A model generated the notes under the pieces. It was not told the origin of the DNA. It was given only the letters and a program-made list of their open reading frames with translations, and ran no database searches. The position numbers and the translations under genes were made by a program. From Ruegeria_C sp041537925 (GTDB lineage Bacteria > Pseudomonadota > Alphaproteobacteria > Rhodobacterales > Rhodobacteraceae), in NCBI RefSeq assembly GCF_041537925.1, contig NZ_JBGOSH010000001.1:496001-560000 (forward strand): a stretch of DNA of 64,000 nucleotides, read 5' to 3'. Shown here one piece after another: positions 9,202 to 18,026 of the stretch (the first letter of the stretch is position 1; each line of letters opens with the position of its first letter).

Positions 9202-9297
9202 GCTGCCCCTCCAAAAAAGGCACTCTAAAAACACCAGCTGAAATTCACAGCCAGTCTAACCGGGGATCGCGTATTTGTCACTCTGGGCGCCGCGCGC

Positions 9298-10428
9298 TTA
9301 CAGCGGATTGATATCGCCTTGCGCGCGCTGGTCGTGAAAACCCGCCTGCCAAGCCTCGAAGCTGCCCGCCGCGATGGCGTCGCGCATGGCCGCCATGATC
9401 TCCTGAAAGTAATGCAGGTTGTGCCAGGTCAGCAGCATACCCGAGATCATCTCGTTGGCGCGAAACACGTGGTGCAGATAGGCGCGCGAATAGTGCGAAC
9501 AGGCCGGGCAGGTGCAGGCCTCGTCCAACGGGCGCGGGTCGTCGGCATGCCGGGCGTTCTTGATGTTCACTACGCCAAACCGCGTGAACACCTGCCCGGT
9601 GCGGCCCGAGCGCGACGGCAGCACGCAATCCATCATGTCGATGCCCCGCGCCACTGCGCCCACGATATCGTCAGGCTTGCCCACCCCCATCAGATAGCGT
9701 GGCTTGTCCTTGGGCAGCATATCTGGCGCATAGTCGAGGCAGTCGAACATTGCCTCCTGCCCCTCGCCCACCGCCAGACCGCCCACCGCATAGCCGTCAA
9801 AACCGATCTCGCGCAGGGCCCCGGCGCTTTCCTCGCGGAAATCCCGCTCCAGCCCGCCCTGCTGGATACCAAACAGCGCATGGCCGGGCCGGTCGCCAAA
9901 CGCATCGCGCGACCGCTGCGCCCACCGCATCGAAAGCCGCATGCTTTCCGCGATCCGGTCGCGGTCGGCGGGCAGCGCCGGGCATTCGTCGAAACACATG
10001 ACAATGTCCGAGCCCAAGAGCCGCTGAATCTCCATCGAGCGTTCCGGCGTCAACTCGTGCTTCGATCCGTCGATATGGGATTTGAAGGTCACGCCCTTTT
10101 CCGTCAGCTTGCGCAGACCAGCCAGCGACATCACCTGAAATCCGCCGGAATCGGTCAGAATGGGCCGATCCCAGTTCATGAATTTGTGCAGCCCACCCAG
10201 CCGGTCGATGCGCTCGGCGGTGGGGCGCAGCATCAGGTGATAGGTGTTGCCCAGCAGGATGTCGGCACCGGTGGCACGCACGCTTTCCGGCATCATCGCC
10301 TTGACCGTCGCCGCCGTGCCCACCGGCATGAAGGCGGGTGTGCGTATTTCGCCACGCGGCGTCACAATCACTCCGGTCCGGGCCTTGCCATCACTGGCGT
10401 TCAACTGAAACGAAATTCTGTTGGTCAT
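9298..10428 (-). CDS. tgt: tRNA-guanine transglycosylase (queuine tRNA-ribosyltransferase)
   Basis: A 376-residue TIM-barrel enzyme that exchanges guanine-34 for the queuosine precursor preQ1 in tRNAs with GUN anticodons. Motifs seen are PTRR-equivalent PAFMPVGTAATVK, the active-site ILTDSGGFQV (catalytic Asp), CFDECPALP, GGLAVGEG, and the zinc site CTCPACSHYSRAYLHH with a downstream His. The length is standard. The ATG is supported by GGAG upstream. It is a stand-alone gene here; queA and other queuosine genes are not in the window. Confidence 0.97.
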   Translation of the reverse strand: MTNRISFQLNASDGKARTGVIVTPRGEIRTPAFMPVGTAATVKAMMPESVRATGADILLGNTYHLMLRPTAERIDRLGGLHKFMNWDRPILTDSGGFQVMSLAGLRKLTEKGVTFKSHIDGSKHELTPERSMEIQRLLGSDIVMCFDECPALPADRDRIAESMRLSMRWAQRSRDAFGDRPGHALFGIQQGGLERDFREESAGALREIGFDGYAVGGLAVGEGQEAMFDCLDYAPDMLPKDKPRYLMGVGKPDDIVGAVARGIDMMDCVLPSRSGRTGQVFTRFGVVNIKNARHADDPRPLDEACTCPACSHYSRAYLHHVFRANEMISGMLLTWHNLHYFQEIMAAMRDAIAAGSFEAWQAGFHDQRAQGDINPL

Positions 10429-10497
10429 ATCTGCGCTCCGGACCGCTCAACCGGGCGGGATGTGCCCGATCAGCCCCGCCAATGCAAGGGCACCGCT

Positions 10498-11409
10498 TCA
10501 GTGCAGCGATGCGATCCTGCTGGTCAGCAATTGCATGACCGCCTGCGTGTCCATGTCCCGGCAGACCGAGATCGGCGGGCGATCTTCGGCAGGTTCGGTC
10601 GCGCCTGCGCGGTCCCCGTCAATGGGCACACGGATACCACTTTCAACCGTTTCGAAAAGCTGCGGATGGGTGCAGGCCACTACGGCGGTCGGGTCCTGCA
10701 AGCCGCAGCCATCAATCCCCAGGGTGACACAAAAGAAGTTCAGATGCGATTGCACCGCCCGGTTCAGAAATCCGCCCACCATCGGCGATGCCGCCGACAG
10801 AACCGCGAAATCCGCGATCCCGTAAAGCGGTTTAAGCGTCACATCCAGCCCAACGAGCGTAATCGGCAAACCCGAGGCAAACACCGCGTCCGCAGCAAGC
10901 GGATCGCTCAGCATGTTGGCCTCGGCTGCATCGGTGGCGTTTCCAGGTCCCCCTACCGACCCACCCAGCACGATCACCCGGCCCGGCATCTGTGCAAATT
11001 CTGGGTCCAGCTGCAACGCCTCAGCAATATTGGTGAGTGGCCCCAGCGAAACGATGGTCAGGTTGTCGCCATGCTCGCGCGCCATGCGCAGCAGGAAGGC
11101 AGCGGCAGACTCGGGGTGTTCGGCCCCCAGATCGGGAATTTCGGTCACATCGCCAAACCCTTCGCTGCCATGCAGATGCCCGGAGGGCTGGAATTGCGCC
11201 ACCCCTAGAGGTGCTTCGGCCCCACGCGCCACCGGAATGTCGAGCTTGAGCAGATCGGCCAAGTAGCGTGCGTTGCGGCTGGCATGGGAAATATCAACAT
11301 TACCGTAGATCGTGGTCAATCCGACCAGATCGATTTCGGGCGCAGCGGCGGCATAGGCGATGGCAAGCGCATCATCAATGCCGGGATCGGTATCGAGAAT
11401 GACCTTCAT
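10498..11409 (-). CDS. inosine/uridine-preferring nucleoside hydrolase family protein
   Basis: A 303-residue protein beginning MKVILDTDPGIDDA, the aspartate-rich calcium-binding signature of nucleoside N-ribohydrolases, which cleave ribonucleosides to base and ribose. It also shows NVDISHASRNARYLADLL, the TIVSLGPLTNIAEAL motif, and a C-terminal ligand region GCGLQDPTAVVA. The open frame extends 54 bp further upstream, but the DTDPGIDD motif is always at the extreme N-terminus in this family, so the start at 11409 is chosen. It is monocistronic, with about 70 bp to the tgt start. The specific substrate cannot be assigned. Confidence 0.9.
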   Translation of the reverse strand: MKVILDTDPGIDDALAIAYAAAAPEIDLVGLTTIYGNVDISHASRNARYLADLLKLDIPVARGAEAPLGVAQFQPSGHLHGSEGFGDVTEIPDLGAEHPESAAAFLLRMAREHGDNLTIVSLGPLTNIAEALQLDPEFAQMPGRVIVLGGSVGGPGNATDAAEANMLSDPLAADAVFASGLPITLVGLDVTLKPLYGIADFAVLSAASPMVGGFLNRAVQSHLNFFCVTLGIDGCGLQDPTAVVACTHPQLFETVESGIRVPIDGDRAGATEPAEDRPPISVCRDMDTQAVMQLLTSRIASLH

Positions 11410-11614
11410 GCCGCAACCTACGACAGGACACACCATTCTCAAACCCTGATTTTGGGTATTCAACGCAAATAAACGCTATATGTAGACTTGGTGCAGATCA
11501 TTGGCAAAACACGGTTAGGACTTGAAGCAACCGCGAAACCCGCCATACCTGTCTTGAAATCGGCCGACTCAACCCTCAAATGTATACCATAGTACACAAA
11601 AATTAGGAGCCACA

Positions 11615-12508
11615 ATGTCAGAAGACGCGATCCTCGAACTGGTTTCGTCCAATATCCTTTATCTGCTGGCTGCAATCCTGATCGTCCTGGTGGTCTTCAA
11701 GGGCATCAAGATCGTGCCGCAATCCGAGAAATACGTGATCGAACGCTTTGGCCGGCTGCATTCGGTGCTTGGGCCGGGGATTAATTTTATCGTTCCATTT
11801 CTAGATGTTGCACGTCACAAGATATCCATTCTCGAACGCCAGCTGCCAAACGCGACACAGGACGCGATCACCAAGGACAACGTGCTGGTGCAGATCGACA
11901 CTTCGGTCTTCTACCGCATTCTGGAACCGGAAAAGACCGTCTATCGCATCCGCGAGGTGGACGGCGCCATTGCCACCACCGTGGCCGGTATCGTGCGCGC
12001 CGAGATTGGTAAAATGGATCTGGACGAGGTGCAATCAAACCGTTCGCAACTGATCACCCGCATTCAGGAAAGTGTGGAAACTGCCGTCGATGACTGGGGG
12101 ATTGAGGTGACGCGGGCCGAGATTCTCGACGTCAATCTCGACCAAGCCACCCGCGACGCGATGCTGCAGCAGCTTAACGCCGAACGCGCCCGCCGCGCGC
12201 AAGTGACTGAAGCCGAGGGCATGAAACGCTCGGTCGAGCTGCAGGCTGATGCCGAGCTTTATGCCGCAGAACAAAGCGCCAAGGCCCGCCGGGTTCAGGC
12301 CGACGCCGAGGCTTATGCGACCGAGGTCGTGGCCCGCGCGATCAAGGATCACGGCATCGAGGCGGCGCAATATCAGGTCGCGCTGAAACAGGTTGAGGCG
12401 CTGAACGCGCTTGGCCATGGCGATGGCAAGCAAACCATCGTCCTGCCCGCCAACGCACTGGAAGCCTTTGGCGACGCGTTCAAGATGCTGAAAGGAGGCC
12501 GGTCGTGA
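11615..12508 (+). CDS. SPFH/band-7 (stomatin/QmcA-like) membrane protein
   Basis: A 297-residue protein with one N-terminal membrane helix (about 12-30, ILYLLAAILIVLVVFKGI) and an SPFH domain (KIVPQSEKYVIERFGRLHSVLGPGINFIVPFLD). A long alanine/glutamate-rich coiled coil (about 190-265, NAERARRAQVTEAEGMK onward) and a short C-terminal tail follow. Such proteins form oligomeric rings in membrane microdomains. The downstream NfeD-family gene overlaps its stop by 4 bp, the usual SPFH-NfeD pairing, which suggests joint function in membrane quality control. The ATG is preceded by AGGAG. Confidence 0.92.
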   Translation: MSEDAILELVSSNILYLLAAILIVLVVFKGIKIVPQSEKYVIERFGRLHSVLGPGINFIVPFLDVARHKISILERQLPNATQDAITKDNVLVQIDTSVFYRILEPEKTVYRIREVDGAIATTVAGIVRAEIGKMDLDEVQSNRSQLITRIQESVETAVDDWGIEVTRAEILDVNLDQATRDAMLQQLNAERARRAQVTEAEGMKRSVELQADAELYAAEQSAKARRVQADAEAYATEVVARAIKDHGIEAAQYQVALKQVEALNALGHGDGKQTIVLPANALEAFGDAFKMLKGGRS

Positions 12509-12783
12509 TCCTTGACTTAGTGCTGCTCTGGTGGGTCTGGATTGCGTTTGCGCTGGTGCTTGTCATACTCGAGATCGCCATTCCCGGCTTTATTTTCCTG
12601 GGCTTTGCCATTGGTGCCGCAATCACCGGGCTGCTGGTTTTGTTCTCGATCTTCACCATGGGGGCCGCGGTTCTGCTGCTTATCTTTGCCGGGCTGTCTC
12701 TGGTGGCTTGGCTTGGCCTGCGTCATTTCTTCGCCCTGCCCACCGGGCAAGTGAAAAAATTCGATCGCGACATCAACGACTGA
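12505..12783 (+). CDS. NfeD-family membrane protein (short form)
   Basis: A 92-residue protein starting at a GTG that overlaps the SPFH gene stop. Two to three membrane helices (about 4-25, 27-45, 50-68) are followed by a short polar tail ending VKKFDRDIND. The C-terminal OB-fold of longer NfeD proteins appears absent. NfeD proteins partner SPFH proteins; the tight translational coupling supports this. A strong terminator follows directly. Confidence 0.8.
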   Translation: MILDLVLLWWVWIAFALVLVILEIAIPGFIFLGFAIGAAITGLLVLFSIFTMGAAVLLLIFAGLSLVAWLGLRHFFALPTGQVKKFDRDIND

Positions 12784-12784
12784 A

Positions 12785-12813
12785 AAACCCGCGACCAATC
12801 GGGTCGCGGGTTT
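12785..12813 (+). terminator. Rho-independent terminator after SPFH-NfeD operon
   Basis: Perfect 12-bp stem AAACCCGCGACC / GGTCGCGGGTTT (12785-12796 with 12802-12813) with a 5-nt loop, directly after the stop codon. A and T runs on both sides make it potentially bidirectional, serving also the convergent small gene. Confidence 0.85.
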
Positions 12814-12834
12814 CAATCATGAGTGGTGCGCGAA

Positions 12835-13017
12835 TCAGCCCTGATGCGGCCCGCGCATGCTGATGATTGCACGGCGCACCGCCTTCCAGTCCTGCGCCTC
12901 GGCCTCTTGGCCCTTATCCTTGCAATCCTGTATTTTCCGGGCGATCTCGGCCTCGGCCTTGGGCCCCTGCGCGGTATAAAGCGCGCGTGCATATTCCGTT
13001 GTTTTGATCATATCCAT
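12835..13017 (-). CDS. small hypothetical protein (60 aa)
   Basis: A 60-residue charged, probably helical cytoplasmic protein (MDMIKTTEYARALYTAQGPK at the N-terminus, and KAVRRAIISMRGPHQG at the end). A GGGAGG ribosome site lies about 10 bp upstream of the ATG, and composition and codon use match neighbouring genes, so I consider it real. I do not recognise a family. It is transcribed convergently towards the SPFH-NfeD operon and shares its terminator. The 180 bp upstream of it hold no other feature that I can support. Confidence 0.6.
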   Translation of the reverse strand: MDMIKTTEYARALYTAQGPKAEAEIARKIQDCKDKGQEAEAQDWKAVRRAIISMRGPHQG

Positions 13018-13199
13018 CGCAGTTGGTCCTCCCGCTTTGGTTCTGCGCTGCGTGTGTCATCCCTCGCGCGGGACCACCTTAGCACGAAAATCACCTGCCT
13101 TGCATACGGGGAATACCGGAGGGTGTGACAACGCGCCTCCTCTGGACGCCCCGCCCCGCTTTCCCTATATAATCACTCAAGTTAGAAACCGAGGCCCGA

Positions 13200-13562
13200 A
13201 TGACCAACACCAACGAACATATGGAAGGTGCGCCTCTGATAGCGCCCTCATCCGTTGGCCACCCGCTTTATGAGCCGGTGGTCGAGGCCTGCCGATCCGT
13301 CTATGACCCTGAAATCCCGGTCAATATCTATGAACTGGGGCTGATCTACACGATCGACATAAACGACCAGAACGAGGTCAGGGTGATCATGAGCCTGACC
13401 GCACCGGGCTGTCCGGTGGCCGGTGAGATGCCGGGCTGGGTGGCCGAGGCGATCGAACCGCTGGCCGGGGTCAAGCAGGTCGAGGTGGAACTGACCTGGG
13501 AGCCGCCCTGGGGAATGGAAATGATGTCGGATGAAGCTCGGCTGGAATTGGGCTTCATGTGA
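13200..13562 (+). CDS. MIP18/DUF59-family Fe-S assembly factor (SufT-like)
   Basis: A 120-residue protein with the DUF59 (MIP18) fold: VVEACRSVYDPEIPVNIYELGLIYTI is the canonical first half, and LTAPGCPVAGEMP carries the conserved cysteine. The C-terminal part (VELTWEPPWGMEMMSDEARLELGFM) is also typical. These proteins assist maturation of iron-sulfur proteins in the cytoplasm. The next gene encodes an A-type Fe-S carrier, so the two probably work together; a suf operon itself is not in the window. About 20 N-terminal residues precede the domain. Confidence 0.9.
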   Translation: MTNTNEHMEGAPLIAPSSVGHPLYEPVVEACRSVYDPEIPVNIYELGLIYTIDINDQNEVRVIMSLTAPGCPVAGEMPGWVAEAIEPLAGVKQVEVELTWEPPWGMEMMSDEARLELGFM

Positions 13563-13697
13563 AGAGACGCATGCAACCCATTGATCGGGATGCGTTAATA
13601 GAAATTCGAACTTACGGCGTGCCTGATGTGGCGAGGCCCCCTTGAGACGGGGCCACAGACAGCCTAGATTCGGTGTGACGCGCAAACGGAGACTTTC

Positions 13698-14063
13698 ATG
13701 TTCGGTATTCCCGGCAAACAGGCGGTGACGATGACACCGCGCGCCGCAGAGCAGATCGCCAAACTGATGGCCAAGGGCGGGCATTCGGGCCTGCGCATTG
13801 GTGTCAAGAAAGGCGGCTGCGCGGGCATGGAATATACCATGGATTACGTTGACGCGCCGGAATCGCATGACGAGGTGGTGGAACAGGACGGCGCGCGCGT
13901 GCTGATCGCGCCGATGGCACAAATGTTCCTATTCGGCACCGAGATCGACTATGAGGTCTCGTTGCTGGAATCGGGGTTCAAGTTCAAGAACCCCAACGTG
14001 GTGGATGCCTGCGGCTGTGGTGAGTCGATCAAGTTCGACGAAAGCCTGCCCGCGACCAAATAA
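13698..14063 (+). CDS. A-type iron-sulfur carrier protein (IscA/SufA-like)
   Basis: A 121-residue protein of the HesB/IscA family. The three conserved cysteines are visible: one in KKGGCAGMEY and two in the C-terminal DACGCGESIKF. It accepts and delivers Fe-S clusters to target enzymes. It lies 135 bp downstream of the DUF59 factor, and the two may be cotranscribed. An N-terminal ITMTPRAAEQIAKLM-like helix fits the family. The start ATG has GGAG 8 bp upstream. I cannot tell which paralogue (SufA, IscA or ErpA) it is. Confidence 0.92.
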   Translation: MFGIPGKQAVTMTPRAAEQIAKLMAKGGHSGLRIGVKKGGCAGMEYTMDYVDAPESHDEVVEQDGARVLIAPMAQMFLFGTEIDYEVSLLESGFKFKNPNVVDACGCGESIKFDESLPATK

Positions 14064-14066
14064 CGC

Positions 14067-15347
14067 TCATTGAAACGCGGCGACCGGTGGCGTGTCGGCC
14101 AGAACCGGGCGGCGTGTCAACAGGCTGCGCCGGGCCTCGCCAGTCCGGCCAAGTTTCAGCAATATATTCACATAGGTCAGCTCCAACAGGTCTCGCTGCG
14201 CCCGGCTGCCGCCGAGCCGTTCGGTCCGCGCCATCGCTTGTGTCAAATCACTGAGCGCTCCGGTCCAATCCTCGCGCGCGATTCCGCCCCAGGCCCGGGC
14301 GACGGGTCGCACCAGATCACCCGCAAAGCCCTTGGCGGTTTCGGCGATCTTCGCCAGGCGCGCGCCTTCGCCCGCCATCGCATGCGCCAATGCCGCGTGC
14401 ATATCGGCAAAGCTCTGACCGGTTTCCGGAAAGCACTGCGCGGCATAGTCGCTAAGCCGCGCCCAGCGGTCCGGATCAACGGCCAGACCCGCAATCTGCG
14501 CGCGGTAAAGGATCGCCGCCGTATCCGTCAGCACGTTGATGGGCAGCCCCTTGGCCGCTCCCGGCGCGACACCGGTATCGACGGCCTGCCACATGGCATC
14601 GGTATCGCCCGCATGCAGCGCCCAGAGCGCACAATGCCAACTGAGATGTCCATGCAGCACGGCGCGGTCGTCATAATTCTCAAGCCAGGTCCCCAGATAA
14701 GCGCGCCCCGCTTGCGTTTCGCCCGCCTCATACTGCGCATGGGCCTTGAAGTGCGACCCGTTCGCATTCCTCGGGTTCAGTGCCAGCGCCTTTTCCATCA
14801 ACTGCATCGACGCCTCGATCTGCCCGGTCTCGCAGAGCGACACGGCATGGACCGACATCATCCACCAATCCTCGCCGTAATAGGGCAACAGGGCCGAAGT
14901 ATAGGCCAGCAATTCAGCCTCGCGCCCGACCTCGCCGGAAAACCCGATCAGGCCGAAGACATTGGTACAAAGCTGTGCAACGAGCGCGTCGCGCGGATAG
15001 GTCTGCACATGGGCCAGCACCGCTGCGCGGGCCTCAGCCGGTTTGCCCGCGAGCAACAAGGCAAGCGCTGCGATATGCTGGCGTTCCCGGTCAGTGCTGC
15101 GACCGTCCAGCTCTGTCGCTTTTGCCAGCGCGGCCTTGGCGTCTCCCATCCGAGCTTCCATCATCAGCGCTCGCGCCAGCGCTGCATGACCCAGTGCAAA
15201 ATCCGGATCAGCCACGACCGCCTCCCGGAACTCATCCGAAGCACCGAAATTCGCCCCCAGAAACAGCGCAGCACCCCTGTCATAGTGATCGCGCGCCGCC
15301 GCAGACCCGGTCGAAAGATCGTTTCCGTAGCTGTCCGTCATTCCCAT
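14067..15347 (-). CDS. tetratricopeptide repeat protein, TTC38-like
   Basis: About 426 residues of alpha-helical repeats. Starting at MGMTDSYGNDLSTGSAAARD, it follows the pattern of the TTC38 family: an N-terminal D-YG-LST motif, a DPDFALGHAALARALM helix, DRERQHIAALALLLAG, and the very characteristic YPRDALVAQLCTNVFGLIGFSG. The family's function is unknown. The open frame continues 99 bp upstream, but family similarity starts at the chosen methionine. It ends 3 bp from the converging iron-sulfur carrier gene, with no obvious hairpin between them. Confidence 0.85.
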   Translation of the reverse strand: MGMTDSYGNDLSTGSAAARDHYDRGAALFLGANFGASDEFREAVVADPDFALGHAALARALMMEARMGDAKAALAKATELDGRSTDRERQHIAALALLLAGKPAEARAAVLAHVQTYPRDALVAQLCTNVFGLIGFSGEVGREAELLAYTSALLPYYGEDWWMMSVHAVSLCETGQIEASMQLMEKALALNPRNANGSHFKAHAQYEAGETQAGRAYLGTWLENYDDRAVLHGHLSWHCALWALHAGDTDAMWQAVDTGVAPGAAKGLPINVLTDTAAILYRAQIAGLAVDPDRWARLSDYAAQCFPETGQSFADMHAALAHAMAGEGARLAKIAETAKGFAGDLVRPVARAWGGIAREDWTGALSDLTQAMARTERLGGSRAQRDLLELTYVNILLKLGRTGEARRSLLTRRPVLADTPPVAAFQ

Positions 15348-15516
15348 CGATCGCACCCCCTCTTCAGTATTCCCCAATTTCCACCCTAGGCGCTGCAACG
15401 CTCTTTGCACACTCCCCCTTGCGCAGGCCCGGGCAATCGGGATCACTCAATTGTTTCGCCGTGCAGGGAGTGCTATCGGAGAGGTGACAAAGTTCAATAA
15501 GGCAACGGGGACAGGC

Positions 15517-16266
15517 ATGCGGCGGAAACTGGCGGCGGGAAATTGGAAAATGAACGGCACAGGCGACAGCCTGAGCGAGCTTTCGGCACTTGCCGAAGGC
15601 CATCCCTCTGCGTCTGTGGACATCCTGATCTGCCCGCCCGCGCCCCTGCTGTCACGCGCGGCAGCGGTGGCCTCTGGCAGTGCCGTTACCGTTGGCGGAC
15701 AGGATTGCCATGCCGCAGCGTCAGGGGCGCATACCGGAGATATCAGCGCGGCGATGCTGGTGGATGCGGGGGCGGGATCGGTGATCCTTGGCCATTCCGA
15801 GCGGCGCCAGGATCATGGTGAAAGCGATGGCGATGTGCGGACCAAGACCGAGGCGGCAACCGCTGCCGGTCTGATCGCAATCGTCTGCGTTGGAGAGAGT
15901 CTGGACCAACGCGAGGACGGGCAGACGCTGGATGTGATCGGCGCGCAGATGGAAGGCTCGGTGCCGGATGGGATGACGGCGGACAGGCTGGTGATCGCTT
16001 ATGAACCGATCTGGGCCATCGGCACCGGCAAGGTGCCAACGCTGGAGCAGATCGGCGAAGTGCATGATTTCATGCGCGAACGGCTGACGGCGCGATTTGG
16101 CGAGGCGACGGCCTCCGGCGTCCGGCTGCTCTATGGCGGATCTGTCAAACCGAGCAACGCGACAGAGATTTTCGCCGTTAGCAATGTCGACGGTGCACTT
16201 GTTGGCGGGGCCAGCCTGAAAGCAGCCGATTTCTCACCTATCATCGCAGCACTCGAGTCCGCCTGA
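15517..16266 (+). CDS. tpiA: triosephosphate isomerase
   Basis: A 249-residue glycolytic enzyme interconverting dihydroxyacetone phosphate and glyceraldehyde 3-phosphate. Active-site signatures are AGNWKMNG near the N-terminus (catalytic Lys), ILGHSERRQ (His electrophile), VIAYEPIWAIGTGK (catalytic Glu and flexible loop) and the phosphate-binding LLYGGSVKPSNA. The start at 15517 gives the normal length; the frame is open 66 bp further upstream, but those codons do not resemble the family. It is monocistronic and divergent from the TPR gene. Confidence 0.97.
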   Translation: MRRKLAAGNWKMNGTGDSLSELSALAEGHPSASVDILICPPAPLLSRAAAVASGSAVTVGGQDCHAAASGAHTGDISAAMLVDAGAGSVILGHSERRQDHGESDGDVRTKTEAATAAGLIAIVCVGESLDQREDGQTLDVIGAQMEGSVPDGMTADRLVIAYEPIWAIGTGKVPTLEQIGEVHDFMRERLTARFGEATASGVRLLYGGSVKPSNATEIFAVSNVDGALVGGASLKAADFSPIIAALESA

Positions 16267-16396
16267 CAGGCAGGCCTTGCCCGGCGGGTCCAAAGACATG
16301 TGCAGGCAACGACAGAAGGCTCTGCACTAAACTCGTCACTGGACGCGTGTCGGACCCGAGGCATATGTTTGGGTATCTCAGCGATGCGGAACAGCC

Positions 16397-17029
16397 GTGC
16401 CCCCTGCCCTTGCCCGCCCAACCCTATCCCAGCTCTATGCGCGCCACGCAGCGCGCTGGCATCATTCGATCACCCACCTCGGATATCCAGAAGCTTATGC
16501 TCTGCTTGCGGAAACCGACATGGCAGCGCGCCAAAGACCACCGCGATACGTGTTGGATGCAGGATGTGGCTCCGGGGCCTTTGCCGAGCAAGTCGTCGCG
16601 CGCGGCTCCACACCAACGCATCTTACGCTTCTGGATCCATCGCAGGAGATGTTGGAGCAGGCCCGTAAGCGCGAGTGGCGCGAAACACCTGATACCGTAT
16701 CCGGAAGGTTGGAGGACATCAGCGCATTGCCGAGACTCTATGACACCGTCCTATGCGCCCATGTTCTCGAGCATACCGCCGATCTCGAGACCTCCATGAA
16801 TCAACTAGCACAGGCGCTGACCCCCGGTGGCAGTCTGCTGCTAGCGGTCAGCAAACCGCATTGGTGCACGGCACTTTTGCGTTGGCGCTGGGGGCACAAG
16901 GCTTATCGACCCGAAGACATATGCGCGGCGTTGGCGCGGGCAGGACTGACCGGGATCAACGCGATCCGCTTCGTCAAAGGCCCGCCCTCACGCACGAGCT
17001 GTGGCTATCGGGCGGTCAAACCGGTCTGA
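16397..17029 (+). CDS. class I SAM-dependent methyltransferase
   Basis: A 210-residue protein with the Rossmann methyltransferase motifs: motif I VLDAGCGSGAFAEQVVARG (SAM binding), the acidic end of strand 2 (LLDPSQEML), a motif III-like region DISALPRLYDTVLCAHVLEHT, and LTPGGSLLLAVSKPHW. An N-terminal helical part (about 45 residues) precedes the domain. The substrate is unknown. The 130 bp between tpiA and this gene carry no recognised feature. The stop is 3 bp from the converging DMT transporter stop. Confidence 0.85.
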   Translation: MPPALARPTLSQLYARHAARWHHSITHLGYPEAYALLAETDMAARQRPPRYVLDAGCGSGAFAEQVVARGSTPTHLTLLDPSQEMLEQARKREWRETPDTVSGRLEDISALPRLYDTVLCAHVLEHTADLETSMNQLAQALTPGGSLLLAVSKPHWCTALLRWRWGHKAYRPEDICAALARAGLTGINAIRFVKGPPSRTSCGYRAVKPV

Positions 17030-17032
17030 AGG

Positions 17033-17908
17033 TCACTCTGCCTTGCTGACACTGGTCAGGATCACCGCCAGCACGATCATCGCTGCGCCGATCAAGCCAG
17101 CGCCTGTGATCTCGGCTCCCAGAAACAGCCCCGCGTTCACAAATGTGAAGACCACCGACAGCGCGAACATCAGGGTGGCCGACAGGGTCGAGACGCGCGC
17201 GGCAGCCTCATACCACAGGTAATAGGCCAGCGCCGTCGGCAACACGCCCAAAAGGATCAGGAACAGGCCGTCCCGGGCGCTTGGCATCACCGGGTCGATC
17301 AGGCCCAGCGGTACCATCAGGATGCCCGCGCAGAGGAAGATGCCGAAGAGGAAGTTCAGCCTCTCGGGCGTGGAACTCGTCTCCTGCATCGCCCGGCTGC
17401 TTGAGATCAGGAACACCGCCCAGCTGAGCCCTGCGGCAATCTCCAGAAGATCACCGGTAAAGCGTGTGCCGCCGGTCTGGAAATCCGGCAGAACGGTGAG
17501 CGCCACGCCTGTGACGGCAATGGCGGTGGCCAGCAGATCGCGCCACCCCACCGGGGCCTTGGCGAAGAAATAGAGAAAGATCAAAACGAAGATCGGCGCG
17601 GTGTTTTCCAGCACCATCGCATTGGCCGCGCCGGTGCGTTCCAGCCCGATATGGAAGAAGATGTAATTCACCACGGTGGACAGCACCGCCAGCCGGAAAT
17701 TCCAGTCGCGCAGGTTGATCGACACGCCCGCACCCAGCACCCGCAGGATGACATAGATTGCCGCAGCGGCGATGAAGAGGCGCATCACGGCGATCTGCAG
17801 TCCGCCCATATCGCTGGTCAGATAGCGCACGATGACGCTGTGCATGCCCCAGAAAAACGCCGCGAGCAGACCAAAAAGCAAACCCCGATTTGTCGTTGCA
17901 GCTTGCAT
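17033..17908 (-). CDS. DMT-superfamily (EamA) transporter
   Basis: A 291-residue inner-membrane protein with ten predicted transmembrane helices arranged as two five-helix EamA repeats. The first repeat begins LLFGLLAAFFWGMHSVIVRYL and the second includes GDLLEIAAGLSWAVFLISS. Such proteins export or import metabolites such as amino acids; the substrate is unknown. It is transcribed on the same strand as the TRAP operon upstream but separated from it by a terminator, so it is probably expressed on its own. Confidence 0.9.
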   Translation of the reverse strand: MQAATTNRGLLFGLLAAFFWGMHSVIVRYLTSDMGGLQIAVMRLFIAAAAIYVILRVLGAGVSINLRDWNFRLAVLSTVVNYIFFHIGLERTGAANAMVLENTAPIFVLIFLYFFAKAPVGWRDLLATAIAVTGVALTVLPDFQTGGTRFTGDLLEIAAGLSWAVFLISSSRAMQETSSTPERLNFLFGIFLCAGILMVPLGLIDPVMPSARDGLFLILLGVLPTALAYYLWYEAAARVSTLSATLMFALSVVFTFVNAGLFLGAEITGAGLIGAAMIVLAVILTSVSKAE

Positions 17909-17975
17909 GGCAAGCCCCTTCTGTCACCGCCTGGCTGTGCGGCCATCACACCTCGGCGCGCGGTCATGCAGCAAC

Positions 17976-18006
17976 AAAAAGGCCGGATGGGCGTACCATT
18001 CCGGCC
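17976..18006 (-). terminator. terminator of the TRAP operon
   Basis: Imperfect hairpin GGCCGGATGG / CCATTCCGGCC (17981-18006, one bulged base) 20 bp after the dctM-like stop. On the minus strand it is followed by TTTTTG, a good Rho-independent terminator. Confidence 0.8.
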
Positions 18007-18026
18007 TCTTTAGATGGCAAGCGATG

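Noticed and set aside
9319..11208. 629-codon open frame on the plus strand across tgt and the nucleoside hydrolase
   Set aside because: It lies antisense to two well-supported genes; high third-position GC opens such mirror frames, and the translation shows no family motif.
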